Below, piece by piece: positions 35,078-47,011 of a stretch of DNA of 64,000 nt. A model generated the notes under the pieces. The model searched no databases. It was not told the origin of the DNA and saw only the letters and a list, made by a program, of their open reading frames with translations. The position numbers and the translations under genes were made by a program. Position 1 is the stretch's first letter. The number at the start of each line of letters is the position of its first letter. Origin of the DNA: Hirsutella rhossiliensis (taxonomy: Eukaryota; Ascomycota; Sordariomycetes; Hypocreales; Ophiocordycipitaceae); assembly GCF_020360975.1 (NCBI RefSeq), contig NW_025408668.1, positions 3,038,001 through 3,102,000 of the forward strand, in the 5' to 3' direction.

Positions 35078-36555
35078 TTAGTTGGTGTACTCCTTTTGCA
35101 GGAGCTTGGCAATGGTGTTGAGCCTGTCGAGGCCCGAGGCCGTTAGCATGCGGTGCGTTGATTTTTTTTGATCAGCATGGGATAGGGGACTTGACGCACT
35201 GGATGTTGCTGGTGCCCTCGTAAATGGCACCAATCTTGCTGTCGCGCCAATACTTCTCAGCGAGGCCCTCGCGGACAAAGCCCATACCGCCCATCCACTC
35301 GACGGCGAGGCCGCTGACGCGGCCGGCGACCTGGGAGGCATAGAGCTTGGCCATGGCGGCATCCTTGACAAAGTCCTGGCCGGCCTCCTTGCGGCGGGCG
35401 GCGTTGTAGACGAGGGCGCGGGCGGCGGCGATTTCGGTGTAGGACTGGGCGATCTGGTGCTGCATGCCTTGGAACTCGCCGACGAGGGCGCCGAACTGCT
35501 TGCGGTCGTTCCAGACGTAGCGGACGGCGTTGTCGAAGGCGCCGAGGGCGAGGCCCGTCATCTGGGCGGCGATGCCAATGCGGCCCTCATTGAGCAGGCT
35601 GATGGCGTACTTGTAGCCGTCGCCGCGCTGGCCGAGCAGGTTCTCCTTGGGGATGTCGACGTCGTCAAAGTTGAGGACGCAGGTGCTGCTGGCGCGGATG
35701 CCGAGCTTCTTCTCCTTCTTGGCAATGGAGAAGCCCTTTGTGCCCTTTTCGACGAGGAAGGCGGTGATGCCGCGGTAGCCCTTGGCCGGGTCGAGGTTTG
35801 CGAAGACGATGAAAAGGTCGGCCTCCATGGAGTTTGTGATCCACATCTTGCCGCCCGAGATGCGGAAGCCGTCGGCCGTCTCGGTGGCGCGGGTGGCGAG
35901 GGCAAAGGCGTCGGAGCCGGAGACGGGCTCGGAGAGGCAAAAGGAGGCAACCGTCTTGGTGGCGAGGCGCGGCAGCCACTTCTGCTTGAGGGCGGGCGAG
36001 GCGTACTTGAGGATTGCCGTGTTGCAGAGCGTGTTGTGCACGTCGACGAGGACGCTGACCGAGGGGTCGGCGCGGGCGAGCTCCTCGATGCCGACAATGG
36101 CGGCGGTGAAGTTCATGCCGGCGCCGCCGTACTCCTCGGGGATCTCGACGCCCATGAGGCCCTGCTCGAAGAGCTGCTCGACAATGGCCGGGTCCATCTG
36201 CTCGGCCTCGTCCATGTCGCGGGCGCGCGGGAGGACGACGTCGCGCGCGAACTTGGACACGGCGTCGGCCATGGCGGCCTCGACTTCGGAGAGGTGGCTG
36301 ATGGGCGTGGGTGGGACGTCGGAGATGTCGACGGTGGAGGAGGAGGAGTCGGCGGGGCGGCGGAGGGGGGGCGTCGACGATAGAGGCCGGATCCTGCAGC
36401 AGAAGCGTGTCAACATTGGTTCGCGCTGTGAGGTGTCCTCACTCGTACATGTTTATCCTCGACACCGGGCCCGGAGCAGCCGTGTTCCTCGCCCTCTGTC
36501 CGAGGCCGCGCAGGGCGGGGCGAATCATCCTCGCAAACGACGGAGACGCCGACAT
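35078..36555 (-). CDS. Short/branched-chain acyl-CoA dehydrogenase, mitochondrial
   Basis: Exons 36555-36449, 36393-35200 and 35123-35078; introns of 55 bp (GTACGA...CAG) and 76 bp (GTGCGT...CAG); 448 aa. It oxidises acyl-CoA to trans-2-enoyl-CoA with FAD, probably in isoleucine/valine breakdown or beta-oxidation. Exon 1 supplies a presequence-like leader (MSASPSFARMIRPALRGLGQ). The FAD-binding signature FCLSEPVSGSDAFA, the block GGKMWITNS, RIGIAAQMTGLALGAFDNA, and YEGTSNIQ with the catalytic-base Glu are all present. Exon 3 completes the tail LNTIAKLLQKEYTN, the expected C-terminus. A continuous 308-codon frame on the other strand is a shadow of codon bias. Confidence 0.94.
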
Positions 36556-36928
36556 GTTGTCACCCTAAGCCGACAGACTACGAACAAGAGACTCGGGGGA
36601 GACAGGCGTGAAGGTGAAGTCGGAGTGAAGGTGAGATTGGCGTGCAGGTCGGGGGACTGGCGAGCGTTGGTGAATGCAACTCTCTCTCTCCCTTGCACCC
36701 TGTTAGTGCCGCGGGTATCAAGCCGAGGATAACCATGAGCCGCGGGGGGAGTGGATCTGGCCCGGCAATTACCCGCTGACGTCAAGATCCCGATTGGGGG
36801 TGTGTTTAACTAATTACTGCATACTGCATGTGACAGCGCTGCTGACTAAACACATGGCTGGGACTTCTTGGAGCTCCTCGCAAGTCGACATTGTCCACAG
36901 TCCACAGTCCAACGACTCCAGCCTCGTC
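36556..36928. other. Gene-free interval upstream of the acyl-CoA dehydrogenase gene
   Basis: No coding content recognised; the left edge of the accessory pocket. Confidence 0.4.
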
Positions 36929-37270
36929 TCAATACACGTCGTAGCTCCTCATATCATTGTTGTACAGGCCCCTTACCCCCACGCTGACCACGTCAACGAG
37001 CTTCTGCCGATCCACCTCAACGGCGTCAGACTGCCACTGGTGGTCGCCCGAAGCATCCCCGTGCATCCTGGCATGGGTGCGGATGAAGCCCATGCCAAGC
37101 ATCTGCGCCAGGTTCCGGAAGCCCTTGTGCTGGAACCCTTCGGGCAGTATCTCGACGACGGTAGACCCGGGCTGGAGGAACATGAGATGTGTAAGCCCAG
37201 CACCGTGGACGCCCACTAGCATATCTGTTCTGCGGATGATGCTAAGCTGCTCGGCGAATGGAATGAGTTC
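36929..37270 (-). pseudogene. C-terminal relic of a GT61-type glycosyltransferase (EOGT-like)
   Basis: From 37270 down to a stop at 36929 the frame reads a family-61 glycosyltransferase C-terminus: PFAEQLSIIRRTDMLVGVHG, AGLTHLMFLQPGSTVVEILP, then FIRTHARMHGD and a tail resembling the family end. An in-frame TGA (37273-37271) lies directly upstream, and the next 200 bp toward higher coordinates show no family blocks. About two thirds of a normal protein is therefore missing. A distant upstream exon cannot be excluded, but I found no acceptor with good context. Enzymes of this family transfer GlcNAc or xylose in the secretory pathway; this copy is probably non-functional. Confidence 0.75.
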
Positions 37271-37825
37271 TCACGACTATATACATTGTGCGCGGAAGCT
37301 CTCTAAATTATATAGTTCGCTCGAATATGTAGATCGCACGACGGACATAGCGAGCGTGCAAGCCTTTGTCCGTTTAGATGAGGCTGTTATATGTTCTTTA
37401 TTAGGCAGGTGGGGTACTGCGGCGGCGGATGAGCTATTTTATTTGCTAGGGACGCAATGAACCCGGAGCCTCCCTCCTATGTTGAGTGTCTCTGCTCGTA
37501 TCCTCGCTTACCCCTTGCACGCTATCCTGACCTTGGAAATGCGCTGGCGTTCGTCTGATCGTGAGCGGATAGGCTTTCTCCTTAAAATAAAACGCGGGGT
37601 ATTGCGTGAGATGCCTTCGGCGGCTACTCGTGGTTGGACACGAGCGTTCACGGTCAGAAGCGGGGTCCGCCAATCCCAGGTACCACCAATCAGCAGTTGG
37701 CTTGGCATTGCCTCGTGTCCTCCGTCGCGCCATCTAGCGAAGCTGTCTCTTGTCCTGGTCCTGCATCGCCAGACATAAAAACGTCACTCCAGCACCTACA
37801 TATCAACCATGGCAAGTATTGAAGG
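37271..37825. other. Gene-free interval with raised AT content at its left
   Basis: About 37270-37440 is AT-rich compared with the surroundings and may be repeat debris that truncated the GT61 gene. The right part is the promoter side of the next gene. Confidence 0.35.
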
Positions 37826-39487
37826 ATGGTTCCGACAAAGGGTCCCCATAACCGACCAACCACTCCTGGCCTGCCCAAGCGTCGCATCCCTTCGTGTCCG
37901 AGTCAAACGCCAGAAGACGACCGAGACCATCGTCCGTCAAAAAAGCAGAAACCCAGCCATCCGGCATTCCCACCTGCAAGGTTCTGGGACCACCTGTCAG
38001 AGATCCCTCTCACGCGGAACGCACTACGAGAGCTGAACGAGAGGAACGGCAAAGTCTCTCGCGGCTCGGGACAACGATCGGGACAACGACGAAGCCCTCG
38101 GGGGCGTACGCGACTAAGTACATCCACCCAAAAGAAAACAAGCAACCTTCTTGCCGATAAGTTCCTTTGTCGGTGTTTTCCAAATTGTTCGGATCAGATC
38201 AAGTGTTTTGCAAGTCGGGGCGGCCCAGATCTGACAGACGTAAGAGGAGTATGTGTGGATATTTGACTCTTGTCGTTCCGTGTTGACAGCCAGTAGTATT
38301 GGACATCGGCGGAGGCCCAAGACGGGATGAGCTCCAGCCAGTCGAGTCTCCGGCGCCGAAAGAGGTCACTGACGAAGAGGAGCTCGCCGTCGCCGTCGAA
38401 GTGCAACGTTACCCCCAAAACAACTAGCACGAGGAGTACGGGCCCATATGATCGGGCTTTCCAGCAACACCTGATCGATCACGATGTTTTCCCCGACGGC
38501 TATGAGTACCCAGATGGCCGATTACCGCCGGAGCCCGAGAATATGGACGAGATACTTCGTGCACTGGCCCAGCCTAGGGCATCTCTATCTCCGTCTCGAT
38601 TCACGAAGGACGACTTCCGCAAGTTTAGGCGGGCAGATACCCATGCGTCTAAGGAGAGAGAAGTTACCACAACCGTTATTCCAATTGTCGGAGGAGACGT
38701 TGGCGATAGGAAGTGTGTTGCCGGCGAGATTCCGTTCACGAATCTTGAGCAGTTGACCGACGGTACGCTCGTACCAGGCAATCCTGATCTATATTACGGC
38801 GCACGTCCCGAACAGCTCGATAGAAACATTCGCAGAGAACTGAATAACCAGATTATTCCCTCTACTCAACACGGCCTTCCTATTGCTCCAAACTATCTTT
38901 TCCAGGCTAAGGGCCCTGATGGCAGTCTGTCGGTCGCAACTCGACAAGCATGCTACGACGGTGCGCTGGGAGCGAGAGGTATCCACAGCCTACAGTCATA
39001 TAAGCAATCGGAGCCACAATACGATAATAAGGCCTATACACTCACGTCGATATACCATGGTGGCACTCTGAAGATGTATACTAGTTATCCGATAGCACCA
39101 TCAGTTCCTGGAGAACGACCCGGCTTCGTTATGGCGCAGATCAAAACGTGGGGTCTAACTGGTGACCTCGATGCCTTTCGACAGGGAGCTGCTGCTTTCC
39201 GGAACGGGAGAGACTGGGCCAAGCGAAAAAGAGACAATGCGATGATGCAGGCGAATGAGAGAGCCGTTCAAGATGTTGCATCTGTCCCAGGGAATGATGG
39301 CTTGGGATTGAGCTTTCCAAGCGAGGCGTCGGCTGATGAAACAATTATCACCAGCCAAGAGACGATTCTAAACCTCGACTTCAACATACCACCCTCACAT
39401 GAGTCCGACACGTCCGCAGATGAACTATCACGAGAATTTCACCCTCCCAAACGCACAAAGTCATATTCTCCGCAGAAAAGGTCATAG
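37826..39487 (+). CDS. Multi-copy fungal family protein (DUF7924 type), unknown function
   Basis: Exons 37826-38239 and 38297-39487; intron 57 bp (GTAAGA...GTAG); 534 aa. The blocks PPARFWDHLSEIPLTRNALR, GGPDLTD, STRSTGPYDRAFQQHLIDHD, VPGNPDLYYGARPEQLDR, ACYDGALGARGIHSLQSY and YTLTSIYHGGTLKMYTSYP belong to a protein family that is repeated many times in Sordariomycete genomes and, from memory, is catalogued with DUF7924. Basic clusters (LRRRKRSLTKR, PPKRTKSYSPQKR) suggest nuclear location. The acceptor is inferred from phase; the nearer AG sites give an in-frame stop or the wrong frame. The start is the ATG at 37826; another ATG at 37809 is in a different frame. Function unknown. Confidence 0.78.
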
Positions 39488-39967
39488 GGTGCAAACGTCA
39501 TTTGGCTTGGAAGAAACGGAGAGCTTGCGAGGATGAAAGTGGTAGCCATGGCAGTGTTGTGCTCTTCCTAGTACCTGTTGTGAGAATGTATTATTTGCAA
39601 CGATATTGCGTGGGGGAACAGAAGGTCATAGGATGTGCTCGGAGCCGGCGGTTCCCCGGGGGCGGTTGATATGCTTAGCTCAGGAGATGTAACCTTGGTC
39701 AGGGTTGGGTCCAGGCGGCAATGAGGCATCATTGAAGCAACCAAGTAGGTTGGAGCAGATGGTACGTGCTACCACAGATGTCCCATTGGAGCGTCAATAC
39801 ACGACTAGCCAATCGGCTGCATGCCCGAAAACCTCGACTGATAGGGCGTGACAAGTAACGGAGACCGTGGCACAACCCAACTCGCAATCCACCACTTATC
39901 ACTAATCCAATACCAACTCTCCCTATCCTACTACTCCCTCTAGCTTACTCTACAGAGACTACACTCC
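39488..39967. other. 3' flanks of convergent genes
   Basis: Separates the convergent DUF7924-type and HET genes. No element recognised. Confidence 0.4.
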
Positions 39968-42385
39968 TCAGCAAACAATGAAGAACCTGTATCGCCATTT
40001 CGGGGCTCTCACGGTTTGGTCCTTCGAATAATACACATAACCGATCCCAACTCGCGCCGAAACGCCATCCGACGTATGGAGACCAAGGAAGATTGACTGT
40101 GTGTCTGGTGGCTTGGTAATGGTGTTTGTAACGACAAAAGCAACTAGTTCATCCACCTGCCTGACGTCTCCGTCAAATCTGAACCTACCCCGGTGATCAG
40201 ACACCTCTAAAGAGCAGACCTGCTGTCCCTCAGTTGAGGAGAGTGAAAACTCCTCAAGGCCGACGCATGGTCCGAAAAAGCCAAGCTCTCCGCAGGCTAG
40301 CGGCCTGCCAGGCTCGGCCGTCGCGTTTTCCACCAGCAGGTCAACGTCGATTCCAACGCGGCCAAGCTCGCCCTTGGTTCGGAAGAGCTCCTCCGTGGAG
40401 ATGCCTCTGGCGATAGGAGGGCGCTCGTCACACGCGGCCCAGACCTCGCGAGACCAGACAGGCCCTGTCGAGACCCCAAAATGCCACCGGGTGATGGGCA
40501 CATGGAGGGGTACACCCTTGATGGGGGCTTGCGAGATATTCCGCGAGAGCCATGCGCTGTCAGCGAAGACGAACTCGATCGGGCCAGTCCAGGAGGCCCT
40601 GTTGCCAAGTCAGCAGTGTACGTCAATATCTGGATGTCACCATTCATTATGGGTCGATGAACACACATGGCGCCCCGGCTGTTGAAGATGCCCTGGGCGA
40701 GATGATAAGAGAATATACAACATTCGAACATACCAGGACCAAGTCGAGAATGACTCGGCAACACCCCCAGGTTGGCTGGGCAGGCATGTGCGCTTGCGAG
40801 CGCTGTCCGAGGGAAACCAGAGGATCGCCTGGAAGAGTAGATGGCTTGGTAAGCCCTGCGTCTGGCGGATGTCCAGGTCCGCCCTATGGCCCCTATCTAC
40901 GGACTTGCTGAAGCGGCTGAAGATGCCCTCAAAGGCGTTGAGCACGTCGGATGCAAACGTGAGATTCTTCCTGCCAAATTCCTGCACTGCCCTCTGGTAG
41001 TCCTGCATGTCCAGCCTCGCGACGTTCCCCAGGTAATAATACGGCGTCGGGTCGAGATCCCGCCGGAGCTTCACGCTCCACCAGGGCGGTCCTGTCCTGA
41101 CCTGAATCTCGATGCCTTTGCGTTTGTTCTCGCCGAAATCATATCCCTCCCTCCACTGTGTCTCGCTGCAGTTGAAGAAGACCTCGTCGGGCGTGAAGTA
41201 CAGGCAGCGGCGCGAGAGACACTGCTCCTGGAATGTCCAGCCGCGCATGTTCCACGTCGCTCTCCTCACCTCATCGCACAGAGAGGGCAAGCAGAGGGAG
41301 AGGTTCAACGTCGTTCCGTCCGAGTCGACGATCTTGTGTGATCGGATTGGGTGCCCCCGACGCGCGCGTATCCCGCTCAGCCCGGCATCCGCGTCGGTTC
41401 CGCATGCGGCGATGACGGTCACCGTCGCCGAGTTGTAGACATGGTCCATCCTGCCGACCAGACGCGCCTGGTCCACCCTGTCGTCCTGGACTATGCACAA
41501 TGTGTCGACCCACAGGTATCGCATCCCGATCTGCCGGGTCAGCTCCATCGTGTCTCGGACTGTGTGGGGGATCCTGCCGTTGTTGCGCTCGGCTTGGCGC
41601 GCAAGGGACAGACTTCCCTTGATTCCGAGTTCCTCGATCATCTGTTGGGTGGAAAGCAGGATAGGCGTCTGGCCGGTGGCGTTTCCTGGTCTGAGAGTCG
41701 TGGGGAGCGGACCCCAGACGTAGGACAAGGCGACGTAGTCGCACCGCTCCGTCCGCTGCACCAGGCACTCGTCCGCGACGTCGACGAGACGGAAACCTGG
41801 TCCGGCCGCGAACAAGTCATGGTCGTCGCGCCGGCTAGCGGCCTCCCTGGAGTGCTTATGCTGCTGGCACGCATCGAGCCAGCCCCTTAGCTGCCGGGGT
41901 TTAATGCGGCTGCCAATCTCGCGCCGCGGCAGGAAGTGCGCCTCCTCGTCCCTATGCGGCAGGGCCTCGAACTCGGCGATGAGGAAGCGGTTCTTGATCT
42001 GGTCGATCTCCCTGAGCGTCGCCCTGTTGCGGTGCCGACCGGGCGGCTCTTGGCTGATGGCCAGCAGCAGGCGCGGATGGGGGTGCTCGGTGCGGCCGGC
42101 CTCCTTGACGGATAGGGGGCTCCGGCTCATCATGAAGAGTTGGGGCTGCTTGTTGGCTGCGGACCGGCCGAGCCGCGCGGCATCCCACCCGGGGCCCCAG
42201 GCTCGGCCGATGGCCTGCGAGACCAGGCCGCAGAAGGGGCAGCTGGTGTCTATGTACAAGGAGAGGGCGCCCATGGGTTCTTCGTTGACCTCGTCCGCGA
42301 ACATGGCCTCGAAGTCGAGCATCTGGCAGCGGTCACACAGCTGGCCGGCCTGGACGAGCTCTGGTGGTTCTTGAATATCCGCCAT
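39968..42385 (-). CDS. HET-domain (heterokaryon incompatibility) protein
   Basis: Exons 42385-40734 and 40598-39968; intron 135 bp (GTATGT...CAG), long for this window; 760 aa. HET proteins trigger incompatibility and cell death after recognition of non-self. The HET domain spans about residues 215-380: CDYVALSYVWG (215-225), then RYLWVDTLCIVQDD (289-302) and the RGWTFQEQCLSRR block. The N-terminus has a Cys-rich start, CDRCQMLDFEAMF, and TSCPFCGLVSQAIG, seen in many HET proteins. Exon 2 restores the usual TWSWASWTGPIEFVF block and adds about 200 residues without known motifs. No NACHT, NB-ARC or membrane part is visible. It is divergent from the nucleotidyltransferase-like gene, with 590 bp between start codons. 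Confidence 0.9.
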
Positions 42386-42975
42386 GCCGAGACCTGTTGT
42401 CGATGGTTGTCGTCTATCCGACCAAGACGCCGTTTGCGCCGGTGTGCAGCCGGGATCCGGCAGCGGAAATGGAGAAGAGACGCGTCCCGGCCGAGTTCGA
42501 TGGTGAGCAGACCGCAGTAGGTGTATGCGTGTAGGGTGCTGTCGACGCCTAATCTCGCCGGACAGCGCCCGGACGGGCTATTGGGCGAGACGAGATGAAG
42601 GTGGGTGGATTTCGGCAAGTATCTGCAAATATCGGCCTTCATCCTGGCCACTTGCCGGTGACGTGTCAATGAGCGAGGATTTGGCGTCGTATAATATCAC
42701 ATGGTGCATGCGGCAACAAGTGTCTGTCTACGACTGGCTGGGGTTTGCCTTGTGCGTCTTGGACCTATCCGGTGACGAGACAAGAGCTCCTCTCTAATCG
42801 GCCCTGAGGGGAAAGCTGCAGATAGGGCCTCTTACCGAGGGACGGGACTCACGGGAGGAGCTCTATAAGTCCGAATCACCAGCACTCCTTGGCCTCTCGC
42901 CCGTGCTTGGCTAGCTGGCGACAGCAACTCCCTCCTGATAATTATCCTCTCGGCTCTGGCTCCGCACCGCCGACA
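42386..42975. promoter_or_regulatory. Shared upstream region of the HET and NTase-like genes
   Basis: 590 bp between divergent start codons. A CTATAAG TATA-like site lies at about 42863-42869, roughly 110 bp before the NTase-like ATG. A bidirectional promoter is possible but not shown. Confidence 0.4.
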
Positions 42976-44775
42976 ATGCCGTCAATGACCGACACGCCCA
43001 CGCCGCCGTCACAGTTCCTGGCGCACCTCTTTCGTAACCCACGAGAGCCTACGCGCGAGCTGGTTAAGCCGTATGTCTCGTACGAGACCGGGCTTAGGAA
43101 AGCCTTTGCGCGCGGGGATGCCGGGATCGACGGCCTGGCCGGCCTCGTGCCCGTCTACAACGGCGCCGAGAAGTCGTTCAGGATCCGCACCGTCGACCGC
43201 CAGCCCGCTACGTTGAGCAAGTACATCATGCCGCTGCCCGATGACAAACGGGAGGCCAACGATGTGCCGGCCATCGCCGCGTCTCGGGACGAGTTCATGA
43301 AGAATTTCGATGCCTTTACACACTGTCCGTGCCCCAATCCTCTCTTTCTTTGGTCGTGTTGCTGATGACCGCAGCCATGTTGAAGGGCATAGGTACGCCG
43401 GCCCATACACCAAACTGCGAGATGCCTCGTGTCCGCTGACACGCACACGGATTGGTCCAACATCGTCATCGCCGGGTCGGCCGCGCTTCTACCCCTTTTG
43501 TCACGTAGGAAAGACATAAAGATCGAGAACGACCCGACGGTGGAAAACCCTCACGAGACATACTACCAGTACGGGCTCCCTCCGCGCTGGCTGGGTCGCT
43601 AACCTTAGCCTTCTCCAGGACCACCGCGCCGGCCAGCGACATCGACGTCTTCTTCTACGGGCTCGGGGACGACAACAGCGCCATTGCGCGCATCGTCCAG
43701 CTGGAGGCCGAGCTGCGAGTGAACCAGCGCATCGCACCAGGCTCGGGGCTGACTCTGCGGTCCGAGAACGCCGTGACGTTTATCTCGCCGAGGTGGCCGT
43801 ACCGACACGTCCAGGTTCGTGTTTTACCACGCATTCGTATACGACCGGGACTGACGGCATCAGGTCATCCTTCGGCTGTACAGGTCCGTCAGCGAGATCC
43901 TGACGGGGTTCGATGTCGACTGCGCGTGCGTCGCCTTTGACGGAACGAACGTCTACTCGAATCCGCGGGGCGTCACGGCCATCGCCACGCGCACCAACAC
44001 CATCGACCTGACCCGCCGAAGCCCGTGTAAGTCCCCGCCATATCAGTCTCCGGGATTCCCAGCTCACCTCTAAGCCCTGTTGTCGCAGCATACGAGAACC
44101 GGCTGTACAAGTACCGCAACCACAACTTCGACGTGTTCTGGGATGGGCTGGAGCGCGAGCGCATTGATGAGCAGTTCTTCCGCGACTTCGCCGCGGACTA
44201 TCGGAAACTCTCGAGGCTCACCGGCCTCGCCCGCCTGATCTTCTCCGAGGCCGTTCTGGGCAGGGGCGCCCAGGAGTGGTACCGCTGGAGGCGGCTGATG
44301 CGGCGGCTCGACAGCGGTGGCGAGCCCGCGCTCGCGGCCCCGAGCGGCTACGCCACCCTCGATATCCCGTATGGGCGGCTATTCACTGCCAAGAGGTGCG
44401 TTGTTTTACTGGCGAGATTGCAGCCGTGCTGGCCAAGTGCTGACGGGGGACGCCGACAGCGTGTGCAAGTACGTCTCCAAACGCGCCAAGGAGCCGTACC
44501 TGTTTGGCTCCATCGAGAAGGTGACCTCGTGGGGCGCGAAGCCGAGCAAGAAGATGAAGGGGAAGCTGGCCGGGAAGGTGACTTTTATCAGGGACAACCC
44601 GGGCAGGCAGATGATTGGCAGCTTTTATCCGCTGACGGATGATGACTGGTATGCCTACTTTTGGCGTCGACCGTGTCGCTTCACTCTTCCGCCTAGATCG
44701 CTGACTTGAACCCGGAGCAGGACGAACATGGCATATGAGCCGCCATCTGATGTGAGTGAGAACGAGGACGAGTGA
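42976..44775 (+). CDS. Nucleotidyltransferase-fold-like fungal protein; one splice acceptor non-canonical
   Basis: Eight exons: 42976-43324, 43375-43392 (18 bp), 43451-43568, 43619-43814, 43864-44026, 44089-44395, 44460-44648 and 44721-44775; 464 aa. I recognise a family widespread in fungi, often fused to ankyrin repeats. The middle resembles a nucleotidyltransferase core: IVIAGSAAL (127-135), a gap, then SDIDVFFYGL (168-177) with the D-x-D pair, and a possible third acid in GFDVDCACVAFD (242-253). The block LTRRSPSYENRLYKY is typical of the family. Six introns are canonical. Intron 2 (43393-43450) has donor GTACGC and branch-like CTGAC, but its 3' end is GG, not AG. The nearest AG puts the message out of frame, giving about 150 residues. 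It may be a decaying gene. No ankyrin repeats follow. Enzymatic activity is inference. Confidence 0.7.
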
Positions 44776-44876
44776 AGGAATATTATATTAGCTGGATTGG
44801 AGTCCGGTCAAGATTGTACCTCTCAAGCAGAGGCTTGAGAGCACAGTGGAAGTGAATTAAGTAATATATATCTTAG

Positions 44877-45066
44877 TCTATCTATTAGGATAAGAGAGGG
44901 GCTTATATAGGTATAGTAACTATATATAGCTAGCTAAAAGAGGGCATTAAGATATTCCTATACCTAAGTTAGGTCCATATTATATCCTTAGGCTAAGGGA
45001 GTTATATTACTTAGGTAGAGCTCTTCTATATAACTATTAGGTCCTAAAACTAGCATTGGACGCTTC
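44877..45066. repeat. RIP-mutated copy of a dispersed repeat
   Basis: From 44927 (TAGCTAGCTAAAAG) to about 45053 this DNA aligns base for base with 48998-49124. Nearly all differences are C to T or G to A in this copy, the RIP direction. The left part is too mutated to align with confidence. Confidence 0.75.
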
Positions 45067-47011
45067 CTCCCTAAGAGCCCTTATAGATCTATTCTCGTTA
45101 TAGCTCGGGGTCGGCAGGTGGGCGTCTTCGCTACTAAGCATCGGACTCGGGCTGTGGAAGAAATCTGCAAGATGGACAAGCACGAATCTGATCGGTTGGT
45201 TCGCGCAACGCTCGATGCAGCTTTGCTCATCCTCCGTGAGACACACCCGGCCATATTGGTATAAGCAAAGGAAGGAACTAGACGCATAAAGAGCAGTCGA
45301 TTACCACTGGGAGTCCCTATCCGGCATATGCCTCGATTCCACGAGTGGCAAGCTTGTCCCGGCAACTGTTACGAGACAACGCCACACATCGCCGCTTACT
45401 GCTATACACTGGGTAGGACTAACCTTACTGGCCGCCCTAGCCTCGCTTGAGATTGCCGATATGGCGTCACCAGCACCCGGTAGCATCTTCTGGCGAAGTT
45501 GCATGCACCACGTCCGCCGGTGGCCAAGTTGATTAGGTCTTGTGGGAAGAGCTGAGATGCGCTGCGTCATGGCCTGTCTCCTCTCGGCTTTGGCTTATAC
45601 ATCCACGACAATCTCTGGTGCAGTGTGGCACGGAGCGCTTTCACACCAACTTAATATGGCTTTATGTGTAAACCTACGGAGATATTTCGCTATTCAGTGC
45701 ACGCTCGCACGGCCATCGGGAGCTCGCTGGTGGTCGATATGAGAGCACCAAAGACTGAAACTTGCTGCACCCTAGTTTGTGGCGTTATATCCAGCGAGCG
45801 GAGATAAAGTGACCATTCTTATATATGACAGACGAACCAATGAACAAAGTATTGACTGTGGATAGGTGTAGAGCCCAGTGCCGTGATCAGTGGCGATGGT
45901 CAATGTTCCCAGGGCATGAATCCAGGCGCGCTGCGCCGTGGACAACTGGGAGGAACTGACGTCTTGCGAAGCATTTTGGATTAACATCAACAAACTTGAC
46001 TCCTCCCAGCCTTGGCTGTGCTTCCAGAGGGCCTTTACTGGTCATTGGCCTCATCCTGCACTCGGAGAGTCTCGGCATCGGCGCTGTCAGTCATGACAGC
46101 CACCGCTAATACAGACGCCGCGTGCTCCTGGCCTGAGACATTACACCAGCGACTACGGCAATATCGGAGCACCGCAGCATTCCAGTTGGCGAATGATTAC
46201 ATGATTTACTCGCGCCCTAAACAGCAACGATTGCCGTGCTGGTTTCTTGGCAGATAACACGGCGGCCGTTTCTGCCCATGGGGGTGAATACCGGGACCCG
46301 GCCTGTCATCGGCCAGGCACATTGCAGCCTCTTATCCTGAGGCTCGAGGCAAACGATACATATCGGAGCTCTCCCTATTCTCAGTGGCGTTGAGGAATAG
46401 GTGACGCACAGCGACGAAGATTATTGGCCGAATGACGTGGTTCCTTACTCCAGCATCCACCACACGATGGCTGTAATTCTTCAGGATTATCTACACGAGT
46501 GACCACACTGACGCCTCTTGTATAAGTGCCGCCCGCAGACAGAGTCAGGGTGTTTGGGGTCGGAAATGGCTGGCCGTCAAGCAAGCCCTCGGCAAGGAAT
46601 GAGACTCTCCAGCCGGCACTGGAGCAACTGATCGAGCTATACGAAGTACCCCCTTTTCTTCTCGTCGCCGGCAACCACGACTCGGCAACCGTCTGCCGCC
46701 CACAACTTGGAGCCCGTCATGTCTCACACCTCTGCCTTCTCCCAGCTGCAAGAATGTTGCGGGAGAGCGTTTCCATCATCGACGGGTGCTATTGATCCCT
46801 GCCATCTCCAATGCGTCTCAACGGATAGCCCTTAACAGGGCGCGAGCTGCCGCGTTCTATCGCACATGGATATAAATGGCCTCTGGCCTTGGCGTAAGCT
46901 CCTCATGATTGTCTATGCTCCGCCTCACCCAGATTCATATCAAATGCTGCCAGGACCCCAAAACGACTTTGAAGCTGACTTAGGTAGTTAGCGTGCCCTT
47001 TGCCGGACAAG
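45067..47011. other. 1.9-kb interval without a convincing gene
   Basis: Short frames exist on both strands (up to about 97 codons, for example minus strand 46674-46381) but none has a recognisable domain, signal peptide or supported splice extension. It may hold decayed gene pieces. GC content is normal, so RIP is not evident here. Confidence 0.4.

Noticed and set aside
35457..36383. 308-codon frame opposite the acyl-CoA dehydrogenase
   Set aside because: Gly/Ala/Val/Asp-rich antisense shadow of a GC-rich gene, with no family resemblance.
46381..46795. Possible small genes on both strands between the NTase-like gene and the MFS gene
   Set aside because: Neither frame has recognisable domains, and they overlap each other; at best decayed pieces.
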